From Plantago ovata (taxonomy: Eukaryota > Streptophyta > Magnoliopsida > Lamiales > Plantaginaceae), in assembly GCA_028274465.1 (NCBI GenBank), contig CM051457.1:10629908-10693907 (forward strand): a DNA stretch of 64,000 nt, read 5' to 3'. Positions 1-11,649 of this stretch are shown here, one piece after another. The position numbers and the translations under genes were made by a program. Numbering within the stretch: the first letter of the stretch is position 1; every line of letters starts with the position of its first letter. The notes under the pieces are model-generated. The model saw only the letters and a program-made list of their open reading frames with translations. It was not told the DNA's origin and made no database searches.

Positions 1-48
1 TATTAACAGTGCTTATTTTTGTTTTCCATTACTTTTTTGCCCTTTTAG

Positions 49-3000
49 TTTATTATGGCAAATGGTGCGCTTGTGAGGGTCCTTATTCATACTGATGTTA
101 CTAAATATCTGTATTTCAAAGCTGTTGATGGAAGCTTTGTCTACAACAGGGGAAAGGTATCATCATTACTATTTTGTAATTTTGTACTGTATCATGGGAT
201 ACTATCAGGCCTTTGGTCCTTTGGATTAAGTCTGAATCACTGGCTTATTTAGTACCTTGAGTTTTAATACTCACTTTTGTTTTCTATTAATGCCACAGGT
301 TCACAAGGTCCCAGCCACTGACATGGAAGCCCTCAAATCTCCTCTCATGGGTATTTTTGAAAAGCGCCGTGCCCGGAAATTTTTCATTTATGTCCAAGAT
401 TACAATGAAAGTGATCCCAAAACACATGAGGGAATGGATTTGACTAGAGTGACTGCTAGAGAGCTCATTGCGTATGTCCTAATCACTCCTTTACTACTTC
501 TACTTACCACCTTAGTGGTTCCATATAATATTCCTTTCTCTAGCATTTTGCATTTCACTTCTATAATTCAGAATATGCTACATGCATAGTGTGCTTGCCT
601 TTCAAGGATGCATTAGTGGGCTGTGCATTATGTACTTTTAGAAGAATTGTTATCAACTTTAATATATGAACTTAAAATAAACTCCACTTGATATCCTTTC
701 TATGGCTGTGTGCATTTTAAATATCTTTTTCCTGAACCATAGTATAGATATATAAGTGCATAATGGCTTCTGTTCCTCACGTTCAAGTACTCACTTCTGT
801 TTATATTGCACATACATTTAGAAGAATCAGTGCAGTTAGGCTCATTGAAGCTTTAGTATAGATTGTTTACACTTGCTTTGTAGTTTCCAAGGGGGAAACA
901 TACTAGTTTTTTTCATGAGGATAATTTTACACGTCTCAAGTCTTTATTATTTTTCTTTGTTAATATATATTTGGAATGTACAATATGATCTTGTATACAA
1001 ACTATTACTATAGCAGTCACCCACTATGCTTCAACCCGTTTGCATTGTTTTTGTAGCTGCTATGCTCTGCTATAAAGGGTTGATCAGACTAATATTTCAA
1101 AATCAGTGTAGCGCAAAATAGAAATTAGTTCCTTCACAGAATAGCTCATCTTTCTCCAAGAGATTGTAGATGTTCCTGCTAGAATAAGTCGTATATATAT
1201 TGTCTTTGGCTATAAGAAATATTGATATCAATGGCACAAGGCAACAGATCTCATTTGTTTTTATGACTTTTAGTTTACGTTTGATACTCATCTTATTGCA
1301 TGGTTATCTCTAACTAGTTGTGATTAATACTTCGAACTTCCAACAGTAAATATGGTCTTGATGAGAACACTGTGGACTTCATTGGTCATGCGATAGCTCT
1401 CCACAGAGATGATCGTTACTTGGATGAACCTGCACTGGATACTGTAAAGAGGATGAAGGTATTTCACACAGACTGATAAAAATACCTTTGGACAGATGGT
1501 GAATTACAAGAATAATTATATAGTTCTTTCTAAAATTTACTTCTGCTCCTGTGGTAGCTTTATTCTGAGTCTTTAGCTCGTTTTGCTGGTGGATCACCTT
1601 ACATCTATCCATTGTATGGCCTAGGAGAGCTTCCTCAGGTCTGTCTTCCTTCAGTCTATTTTGCTTGCTCATGTTCAGCAGTTAACTTATGCATGGAGTT
1701 CATTTGTTTCCTACCTCATTCGTCAACATGTAAATCATCTTCAAACTCCCAACCCTATATGGTTCCTCTTCAAGTGCACTTTGTGCCACTTTAAAAATAT
1801 GTACGAGTAGTTTCCATCTTAAGTTTCGCTGAAGCCCTCACAACTGTAGTATACATATGTAAGTGGTTACTAGTTTTATCTTTAATTTCTTTAAAATTAC
1901 TAAGTAAATCTGTTAAATAAGTAAATATTCATCTGGCTTTTTAGATTGTTTACGTATTTCTTTTTTGTCCGTTTTTTAAAATTGTTTATGTTCCTTTTTT
2001 GGCAATTTTTTATCTCACACCTTTATTGTGGGTCTTACCTCTAAACTACATTATATAAACCTTCTAAAAAACCATCCCAAAAGTGAATGTAAAGGGTCCA
2101 TAACTTTTAAGTGCCCTACTAAAACCCCTAATATCAGAATTGTACCCACTAGATAAACAATTACATTTTAATACCTGAACTTGACTTTTTTGGCGCTCTA
2201 AGTACTGTTCAATTATTGGGTTTTGGCTCATCCAAACAGCCTTAGTGAAATTTAAAAAAAAAAATAAATCTAGAAAATAATCTTTTTTTAAAAAAAAAAA
2301 TTAGGTACACTGCAACTCCGGAGATCACCGGAGCTGTCCATAGCGGAGCTGCTCTGCCATGGATATGGAGCTTAAAGCTCCAGAAGATAGAGCTCTAGAG
2401 CTCCATATCCACGGCGCAGCTCCGCCATGACGGGCAGAAAACTCCGATCTGGAGCTTTCTGCCCCCGTCCATGGCCGGCGGAGCTGTTACAGCTCTGCCA
2501 TGGATGCTCCAGATCGGAGATTTTGCGTCACATGCATCCAGAATAGAGCTTTTGAAGCTCCGATCTGGACGAAGAAAGCTCCAGATCAGAGCTTCAAAAG
2601 CTCCGATCTGGAGCTTTATTGGGTACTAGAACGTAATTGTTGATCTATTGGGTACAATTTTGAGAAAGGGGTGCCTAGCGGGGTAGTATTCTGTAAATTT
2701 CTCGAACGTAAACAATCTGAAAAAACTGATGAGTTTATGTTATATTTTTATTAGGTTATAAAATGTGCTTGTAGAATTTGTATTTAACACATTATTTTCA
2801 ATTTAAATTGTATTGCTTTTGAAACATTAAATGTTTCACATATAAAATGTTTTATGCAACTAATAAATGTGCTTTAAGGCGCTCGTTGTTTCATCTTTTT
2901 TCTATTTTTATGCTTTAGCTTTGCTTTCTTGTCAGGTGATCTTGGTTCAATGTATGCATGCATATTTACATCCATTCATTGGTATTGCCCTATTATCATT

Positions 3001-6000
3001 GAGCCTTTATTCATTTTACAGGCATTTGCTCGCCTGAGTGCTGTATATGGTGGGACCTACATGTTGAATAAACCCGAGTGCCAGGTAACTTTTCCATGGC
3101 TTCGCTGTTTACACTTTGCCCCACCCCCTGATCCAGGAAACAAAGCAATATCCTAAGGTGAACCGGAACGATTAAAGTATTCATTTTGATATCCTGTGTG
3201 ATTATCTTTTGCATGTATAGATGGATATCCAGTTTGTTCTCTTTCGGTCTTCTTTTGTAATGTTTCTAATGCCGTAATATGCCCTCCAAGTGCATCACCT
3301 AATTTCACTCTTTGCTCGTTGGGTGGAGTTCTCCCAAGTCCCAAGTCAAAGTTCCACTTTATGTTGACTGTGTCAGATCCATCCAAAAAATAACAGTATA
3401 GTTTTGCAAAACTAGTAGATATAAAATTATCGCGAGTTGATCCTCTCACACAAAGCATTCTTCCACTAATTGCAGTCACCACCACCAACTGTACCCTATA
3501 ACTATCAATGCGCAACCCCAACAATCAACATCACCATCCTGTCACAAGCTCATCGCCAACACAAAAGAACATAAAATTTACATAAATGTACAAATGTTTA
3601 GACCTACAGGATAGTATCGTTATTGGAATTTAGATCCACAAATGGTATAGTGAGAGAGGAAGATAAATAGGATTTTAATTTGATAGGATGATCATGGATT
3701 TAGTTAGTAGTATAGATACTTCCGTACAAGCAACTTATTTTAGACTTCATACAATGTCTTCTTAATATTGAACTTTGTAACTAAATGGTCTGATTAAAAA
3801 TGGAAGCAAGACATTTTTTTCTGAGATAGTTACGCTTGATGGAATACTGGATTTTTTTGGTCATGACATGGAGTTTGTAATGCAGGTTGAGTTTGACGAG
3901 GAAGGCAAGGTGCGTGGTGTTACCTCAGAAGGAGAAACAGCAAGGTGCAAGAAAGTTGTGTGTGATCCTTCCTACCTTCCCAACAAGGTAATTCTCTTTC
4001 CGTATCTTGTGTTCGCATTCGCTTCTACTCTAACTATAAACATGTTCCCTGGGTGAAACATCTCATTTGATTGCAGCTTATGGCAGCTTTTTGAAAAGGC
4101 TTTCATGTTAAATGAAATGATGCATTTTCAACTGCTCAAGACTTATATTGTTATCCAATAGTAATTATATTGTTTTTCCTACAGGTCAGGAAGGTTGGCA
4201 AAGTGGCCAGAGCCATTTGTATCATGAGTCACCCAATTCCAAATACCAATGATTCACATTCAGTGCAGGTCATTCTTCCTCAGAAGCAGCTGGGTCGCAA
4301 ATCTGACATGTAAGTGGCTTGTTTAGCACTTCATCTTTTACAAAGATCTGTTTTTTGCATGTCACCCTATAGTGGGTAAAGAAGAAGTAATGGTTTTCTC
4401 GGATGCCAAAATTTGACGTTTGTCGCTTAATTGTGCCATTGTAGTCTTCTAGGGCCTTTTTAATTTCAAGACCGTATGAGATGCTTCTCTGTAAATGAAT
4501 TTGTCATATTTGGTGTATATCCTTGTGATCCTTGTGAACAAGTTTTTGGAATGTGCTAGTTGGAAGTTAACATTTGATGCAGTTGGGCAACAGAAACCCT
4601 TGTATTTTCTATGGAGCATCTTGTATATTTATGTAGATTAGGTTTGCTGCGGTAGTTGAAAGTTTCCCAGGTCTGCTGTTTTTTTGTGTCCATGGCTGAT
4701 GTCTCTATAGTCTAGACACTGTTGATGTTCTAGAATGGCATCTTAAAGATCAAAAGTGACACTGGTGCCTGGCTTTATGTTTGAGATTAGTTGCATGTGA
4801 TGGCTAAACTAATCCTTAGCATCTTTGATGATGAGTCTAATGAACAAAGAGTAAATCTTGTTTTTAGTGAAATGCGTTAGTCATTTGTTGGTGCTTTGTA
4901 CCACAATACCACGCTAATTTTGTCAATTACAAAAGAGTAGTACCTGTTGATGTCTGCCCGTGTAAGCTTGTTTTCCTTGATCGTCGTTTGCTAAAATACC
5001 TTGAAGATACTGTGCAACATAGCTGGTCTTGGGCATTCAATTGTTTGATATGGCCATACTGTTTTTTCTTATTGCATGGCATGTTCTGATGTTCAGCAAT
5101 ATTGTACACTTCCGTGATAAGTGGTTTCTTAAATCTCTGAATTTTTTTTTCTTATGCAGGTATCTGTTTTGCTGCTCTTATTCTCATAATGTTGCTCCAA
5201 AAGGTAAATTCATTGCATTTGTCTCGACTGAAGCAGAGACAGACAACCCTGAGTCAGAACTGAAGCCGGGTATTGATCTTCTTGGACCTGTGGATGAGAT
5301 ATTCTTCGAAACTTATGACAGATTTGAACCAGTCAATGAACCTTCTCTGGATAATTGCTTTATATCCACCGTAAGTTTTTAACAAATCATGATCGGTTTA
5401 CTGGGTGATCTATTGCTTTCTGGTGTACGTGTACTTACTAATTTCTGCATGACAGAGCTATGATGCCACAACTCACTTTGAGTCAACCGTTGTGGATGTG
5501 CTGAACATGTATACCTTGATCACCGGGAAGGTGAGCCTTGACATTTAGAAAGTCCGGATTTATCTTGCTTGCAGTGTTCCTGATCTTCCTTGTTCCTTTA
5601 CTTTTGTGCTAATAGTGTCTAGTGACTAAGTTTTGGTTTAAATAAGCAGCTGAAATAATTTTTTAATTTCTTCATAATCTTCATTTATTAAGTTAAAAAG
5701 TGCTCCTGTTTAATTTTATATTCATCCAATTCACAATGCCTTTGAGAATATGGTCTCGTCGGTGGGTGGGCGAGTCTTCTGCATCTTTGTATGGGGGTAA
5801 AGGAAGCACCTGCAAGCTATTTACTGGAGCCTGTTAAATGAAATCTGCTCCTATTTAATTTAATATCCACCCAATTCACAATGCTTTTGAGAATATGGAC
5901 TCGGTGGTGGGTGGGCATCTTCTGCATCTGGGTAATGGGGGGTAAAGGAAGTACCTGCAAACTTTTACTGGAGTCTGTTAGATCAACATGTTAGTGGCTG

Positions 6001-6122
6001 TGGTGTTTGACTTTACATGATTGCTGTTGTCCATTGTGCATAATCTTTGTATCTTTTCTTGCTGCCTCCAGGTTCTTGATCTTAATGTGGATCTAAGTGC
6101 TGCAAGTGCCGCTGAAGAATGA
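49..6122 (+). CDS. GDI: Rab GDP dissociation inhibitor (GDI), 5'-truncated by window edge
   Basis: GDI extracts GDP-bound, prenylated Rab GTPases from membranes and recycles them through the cytosol. Exons by splice signals and frame: 49-156, 299-471, 1347-1458, 1558-1638, 3022-3084, 3886-3987, 4185-4309, 5160-5370, 5456-5530, 6072-6122 (TGA), giving 366 residues. The family is about 445 aa, so roughly 80 N-terminal residues (nucleotide-binding-like start and first conserved region) lie left of the window. Family blocks visible: [39 protein letters not shown], then YGLGELPQ joined across an intron to [18 protein letters not shown], and a C-terminal FETYDRFEP segment. The ATG at 55 is internal, because the open frame and the homology start at the splice acceptor at 48. 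Intron 1639-3021 carries a TIR element and intron 5531-6071 a tandem duplication. GDI is preferred to the related Rab escort protein (REP) because length and motifs fit GDI. Confidence 0.96.
1943..2720. mobile_element. TIR element with GC-rich AGCTCC palindromes inside a GDI intron
   Basis: Imperfect terminal inverted repeats are visible. GATTGTTTACGT near 1945 matches the complement of ACGTAAACAATC near 2707. A longer inner pair, with cores AATTGTACCC...AGAT.AACAATTAC, lies at about 2117-2175 and about 2632-2690. Between them, 2310-2625 is a strikingly GC-rich block of repeated GGAGCT/AGCTCC and GATCTGGAGCTT words that can fold on themselves. No convincing target-site duplication was found, so the exact ends are uncertain. 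It carries no reading frame and looks like a non-autonomous DNA transposon. Confidence 0.55.
5701..5983. repeat. Tandem duplication, about 144 bp x 2, in GDI intron 9
   Basis: Copy 1 (about 5701-5844) and copy 2 (about 5845-5983) share CCAATTCACAATGC, TTTGAGAATATGG, GGTGGGTGGGC and GTAAAGGAAG in the same order, with scattered substitutions. It is an old, diverged tandem duplication confined to the intron. Confidence 0.8.
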
Positions 6123-7118
6123 GCAAATTCCTTGTTCTCTCTCACTCACCTGTGTTTTATTCTCAAGTGTTTCCCTTAGGGGAAGGAAAAACATAAAACT
6201 TAACTCTGCTTTTGTATAATTCGATGTTACTTCTGTCTCGTTTTTACTACAGATGATACCACCTGGACAGTGTTTTAAGTGCTTTACTAAGTGGGTTGTT
6301 TAACATTTTAAGATCACCCCTGCAATGAAAGGCATGCTTGTTCTTAAGTCTTAACTCATTGATTACAATTACATGTTTGACACAATCTTCAATACTGGAA
6401 TTTGTGCTCTATGGTAGTAATTGCTTTTATGGTTTATTTCGAGTTGATTGGTATTGATGTCTTTAAAATAAGTCGATCAAAAGAGCTATGTATGATCAAA
6501 ATATACAGGTGTGTTATTATTAAGAACATACGGGGTATACTTAACAACGTAGTGGATTTTTTTTTTTATAAAATAAAATATAAACTATGTCAACAACATA
6601 CACATTTTAATTAATAACAGGTTTTTGTTAAGAATATATTATGGTCTATTTTTAATTTAGGTATGGACGGTCTTTTACAGACTTTTTGTTTACTTATGAA
6701 CCATTATAAATTGATAAACGATTGAATTTATAACTTTGTATGTATTAGACTAATAATAACTTTGAATATATATTATGGTCTTTTACATAAGGCATGTTTC
6801 TTAAAATAATTTTGAGAAAAATACATATACTATACTAGGTTTCGTCCCGACAAGAATTATGTCACTGGAGTCACTAGAATTTTCTCAAAGATATACTAAC
6901 GTTCTTATTTTTTCATGATGTCACATTGAATGAAAAGTACGATGCTTGGATAATTTGAATGTTCACGGCTATGACTTTTCATGATTTGCTATTTTGCTTC
7001 ATATTCCGCAAGAGGTCGGAGGAGGTATCACGATAAATCGATGATGTCTCGATATTATCATTTAGTTCGAAGGGAAGATAGCGCAGTAGCCGCTAGAATT
7101 GTCACGAGCGTTAGGATT

Positions 7119-7194
7119 AAGGATTTGCATTTTTTCCCTTTCCTTTTTTTAACGACAAGGATTTGCATTTTTTCCCTTTCCTTTTTTTAACGAT
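7119..7194. repeat. 38-bp tandem duplication
   Basis: Two essentially identical adjacent copies, 7119-7156 and 7157-7194, each starting AAGGATTTGC and ending with a T run followed by AACGA. Confidence 0.85.
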
Positions 7195-7330
7195 AAATAT
7201 TACAACTACTCATACACCAAGTATATGGACATCCTATACTACCTCACATCTAAACAACCTTAACCTTATGCCTCCACCAGAGATTGAACCCCGCACTTCT
7301 CCGAATAAGAGAACTTGATGTGATTCCCGG
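7195..7330 (-). repeat. Possible tRNA-derived SINE fragment
   Basis: Read on the minus strand, about 7295-7280 gives GGGGTTCAATCTC, which resembles a pol III B box. Downstream sequence runs to TAATATTTATCG and T/A-rich tails. No clear A box or target-site duplication was found, so this is tentative. Confidence 0.25.
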
Positions 7331-8079
7331 TGTTTCTTGGATGATGCATCGATGTTATCAAGTACTTATCCTTGGTGGAATATCAACTTCGTTTAGGTAG
7401 CTTTATCATACTATTTTGAAATCAAAATGAGTTAAATGAAACGCATGACAGTCGGATCAAATGAAATCCGCCAAAATACATTTGGAAACAGATTTTCCAT
7501 CTTTCTGTCAAGCGCATGTCTGTAATTTGAATTACAACCTTATCAAGTCTTTTAAAACACTACTACCAAACGATGCGTTTTTGGACAAATTTGGTCAAAA
7601 CCTAGCTCATTTTACTACATTTTGCACGGGCAGCTCAAGTGGAACTATTTCACATTGGCGAATCAGAATTTAGTAATTTACCTAAACTAGTAGTTACCCA
7701 CTTACCGTGTCGATGTCAAATGTTGTTATCATTTTCAAAACAAAGGCAAAGAGAACATAAACTCGATAAATAGTGCAAATAATTATAAATAACACCAACA
7801 ATAGTTATATAGCTCAACAACACGATACAACAGGAAGAACAAGTCCGGTATTTGCCGATACAACTTTGGTGCCACAACCAACCGATAGAGCCACAAGTAT
7901 ATAATTTACGCGGTTATAGACTTATAGTAGATACTCAGCCTATTATACGAGTCTAGGTACACCACATAACATTGTATTTACCTTCTCTAATTAAGATATG
8001 GCTCAATTGCTTATAGCTTCCTTATTAGTGAAACAAACAGCAGAATAGAAGATGATCATCCCCAGCCATCAACTAGTCC

Positions 8080-9606
8080 TCACTCCTGCAAATGAGGAAC
8101 AGTAACTTAAATGAAACAAAGCAGACATCAAATGAAACAAAGCAGCAGTGTTGCGTTATGCACGATGTGTATTGATTAGAAATATAAGCTAATTGAATGC
8201 AGGACATGAATCATAGGGAATAGAAGAAAAGGAAGAAAAACAGACACGAAAACAAGTTATTGACCGATTACCAGACCAATCATGACACGAGAAGTTCATT
8301 TTTCCATCAAACTAGAACATGTTAATCAGTCTTTTGAAGAAAGATGGAAACAAAAATCTCAACTTAATCATGCGATAATCCAAACTCACACATAAGTTGA
8401 AAACAAAACCAGCATTCGAGCATCTTATGACTAGGTATACGAACAATGCCATATTTTCATGATCACTGAATGGTCAAGGTTTTGTATAGGAAATTTGTTA
8501 TCAGGCTGGATAAGATTCCACATGCATTATAAAGGAGTTTGCAACTTTATCCCCACACCCTATCCCCAAACGGCCAAACCATTGAATCCCACTTCCATGA
8601 CAGGCATTGAGTGTAGCAAAATCAGATGAAAAGACAGAGTTTAGGAGCTGTATCAGGTGATTACCTCATCATCATCATCATCTCCATCCCCCTTCTTCTT
8701 CTTGAGACTAGTTGTACCACCCTCCTTGACGATGGGCAGCTTCATAGCACCAAAAGGAGTGTCCACATGAATATTTCCTTTAATGGTATAACCCGTTCCT
8801 TTACCTCTGATCATGTCCCAAAGAGCAGAACCACAGTCCTTTGGCCTAAAGGTGATGGGTACGTCAATATAGCTGATTCCAGTCTTCTCGATTTTAGCAG
8901 ATTGGGAGAGGTCAGCACCACCAATGCTCACATCACACAGCCACACCTCACAGTCAAAATCATTGAGCTGCATGTCAAAATCGTTCTTGTTTTCCAGCTT
9001 CACATGAAGAGTTGCAACAGTCTCCTCGAAAGAGAACTTCTCAAAATGAATTTTGTCAAGATCAACCTCCGGTTTATATGGTATTGGGATCTCTCCAGTC
9101 TTCTCAAGAGGCAGAGTAAGACGACCAAGCACCGGCACATCGACAATGAGGTCGACCTTGATTCTGTAAGGAATGATGCTCCCAGGCTCTATATCAGCAT
9201 ATGTGCTCTTTATATCGTCGTATATCAAACAAATGGGTATCTTAACAGTCTCAGAGCCATGTGCATGGATAGTCCCAGCATCAGGAATCAGCCCTGAAAC
9301 TAGTTTCCTACCATCACTTTCGACCAAGTAATTGATGTCGATGAGAGGGATGGGCACAGGGTTGGGATTTGTGACCAGGACATCTATGACTAAATCTGCC
9401 TTCTCAAGATTGATATGAGGGATGTGGATGGCAGTAACATCTGCGGTTGGCTTGCCAAAACCTATTGTTTCCTCAATTTTCTCACCAATGTCATGGATGA
9501 AACCCTTAACCTTGTCCAGAAATCCGCCCTTATTATCCTCATTCTCCTTATCCTTATCTTCCTGGTTACCCCTGTCCTTAATGTCCGAACAGTCAGCAGA
9601 TGCCAT
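8080..9606 (-). CDS. LEA-2 / desiccation-related protein (two WHy domains)
   Basis: Late embryogenesis abundant protein of the LEA_2 (LEA14-like) group, a soluble cytosolic stress-protective family. The coding model is 9606-8665 plus a tiny last exon 8085-8080 (GAG TGA), giving 315 aa. Start: an ATG at 9615 is in frame, but the sequence just before ATATGG at 9608 is a good 3' splice site (CTAAC branch-like motif at about 9640, then AG at 9610-9609), so ATG 9606 is preferred. A matching 5'-UTR intron donor (CTG|GTGAGT) lies at 10404. The N-terminus is charged and Lys/Glu-rich. Next come KVKGFIHDIGEKIEETIGFG and two beta-rich LEA_2/WHy repeats (about residues 60-170 and 185-295) with NPNPVPIPLIDINYLVESDG and NKNDFDMQLNDFDCEVWL. 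The C-terminus is a poly-Asp tail. Without the last intron the protein would end VIT at 8653. Confidence 0.93.
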
Positions 9607-9608
9607 AT

Positions 9609-10404
9609 CTTCCATGCCAGGTAAGAATTGGAACAGTTAGAAGAAAGTAACAAAACGAAAGAAGACAAGGCACAAGACTGATCCTGTGATCCAGCAATGA
9701 ACAGAGACTCATACTTAACTTATGAGAAAGAAACGTGGCGTACGTACAAACATACTTGTAGGATGGTTTTTTTAAGGAACAAAAATAGGTACTGATTCTT
9801 CAACTTCACTTAGGAGGTCAGAATCCAATCATAGAATCATACTGACAGATATCGTTCATATTATCCAATAAATCAATCAATTTAATCAGAAACCAAAACA
9901 AAGACCAACCAATACGATCATATCTGAACTCCAGAAGACAAGAGCAGCACAAATCATGGTCAAATGGTGGTGAAATCATTTCGAATCAGGTGTAAATTAG
10001 ACAATTGAAGCCAGATTGATCTTCATGTATTGGATCCATCTACAAACAATCAATGGTACAAAGAACGAAAGAACTTTAAAGTAGGCCTGGCAATCTGAGT
10101 CCGATCCATCGATCCAGGACCACATATTATACACACTAAGGACTAATGAGTAGAATTACATATAATGATGGATGGATCTAGAACAAGGAGCACAAACGCA
10201 ACTCATGAGACACTAATCAATTGATAGATATGTCAAACAGAATCAACCAAAGCATGATTTTCTCATTCAGAACGAATCAGAACTAAGCAGTAGAATCAAT
10301 CTGTCTAGATCAGATCATCATTGGATTAGATCATCATCGTCATCAATTACTCAAACAAAAGTAAAAACGATGAGAACGAAAAGGAAAAATTGACTGTTAC
10401 TCAC
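9609..10404 (-). other. 5'-UTR intron of the LEA gene
   Basis: Minus-strand donor CTACTG|GTGAGT at 10405/10404 and acceptor GGAAG at 9609, two bases before the chosen ATG. The upstream leader (10405 to about 10510) is CTT-rich on the coding strand, as in many plant 5' UTRs. Nothing else was seen in the intron. Confidence 0.65.
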
Positions 10405-10509
10405 CAGTAGATTGAATCAAACTAATGCGATCGATCACTCCAATGTGTGGATACAGATCAGTCCAGTGACTTACAGAGAGTTGAAGAAGAAGAATGAAGA
10501 AGAAGAAGA

Positions 10510-11640
10510 GGTAAAACTAAAGAACTAAAAAATGATTGATCGGTCGATTAATTGATTGATTTTATTTTCATTTTTTCGTTTTATTGTTTATGAATTATTA
10601 TTACTCCTCTATTTATTAAATTTAATTTAAATGAATACTTTTGAATTGACTTTTGGGTGGTTTTATATTGCGCGTAGAATTTTGAGAAAATATTGGTTTG
10701 AAACAGAAGAATAATATATTGTCGAATTTCATAGATCAAGTAGAGCTCTGACATAAATTGTGATTTTAAATAGACGAATTTAATCAACACTCAGAACTAC
10801 TTCAATATAGGGAGATATCTGATTAGATAACAGTTCGTCGAGATAAACATAGTATAAATACTGAAAATTGATAATAACCGTATATAAACTATAAAGTACA
10901 AACTCTATCAGATATGTGGCATTCAGCATGGTGAAGCTCTTATTCCATGAAACTAAAACAGTTAACTTGTATTGGCTTACAAATTGGTCTGATGCAACTG
11001 GAGGTTATTTGACTTATGATTGGTTCTGGTTCTAGACAATTACTCCCTTCAGTAATTTCATCAATTGTTTCAAGTTCCTCTAGAATTTCAGCAAATCCTT
11101 TTGTAATACGAGCAATTCTTTCAAGCTCCTTCAGAAATTTCAGGAATTCTTTTGTATTTTCAAGAGATACTTGGGATGTTTTTATCTTTTTTTAGCTAGA
11201 AAGTACAGAAATAAATACGGATACAAAACGTACACGTTAAAACATCAAAAGTAGGAAACGAGAACGAGTTTTAAACTTATAATATTCATACAAGTTTACT
11301 AGAGTATTTAAATGAATCAATTTGCAATTGATATGCAAAAAAATCAAAGAAGTATATGTACTTGCATATTGCATATGCGACTTACTTGCTCAGTCAAATA
11401 TCTCAGCTAGTTATTACTTGGCACTTTGGTAGGAAGGAAATCTTACATCTAAACCGGGTCGACCCCAATGAAACTCATAAATACATTTATAATTGCAGTA
11501 GGCTCCGAAACCTGAGTTAAACCGGGTCGACCCCCATTGAATCACAGAACCCTCATTCCGCCGTTCATTAGATCAAGAACGTGCTCAACCCTACTTCTGT
11601 TCGAGTATTGATCATCATCCTTATCCTATAGATCTTTTTT
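10510..11640. other. LEA upstream region and spacer
   Basis: AT-rich presumed promoter of the LEA gene, then spacer. No gene supported. The palindrome GGGTCGACCC occurs twice, at 11456-11465 and 11524-11533, each within AAACCGGGTCGACCCC, 68 bp apart. Confidence 0.5.
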
Positions 11641-11649
11641 TTTTTTTTG

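Larger units (their letters stand above)
6123..8079. other. Spacer between convergent GDI and LEA genes
   Basis: The first few hundred bases are the GDI 3' UTR and the last part the LEA 3' UTR. The rest is AT-rich with no supported gene; short open frames (for example 6981-7190 and 7461-7673) resemble no known protein. It contains a perfect 38-bp tandem duplication (7119-7194) and a possible SINE fragment (about 7195-7330). Confidence 0.6.

Noticed and set aside
8626..9297. 223-codon plus-strand open frame
   Set aside because: Antisense shadow of the LEA coding exon; the opposite strand has clear LEA_2 domains.
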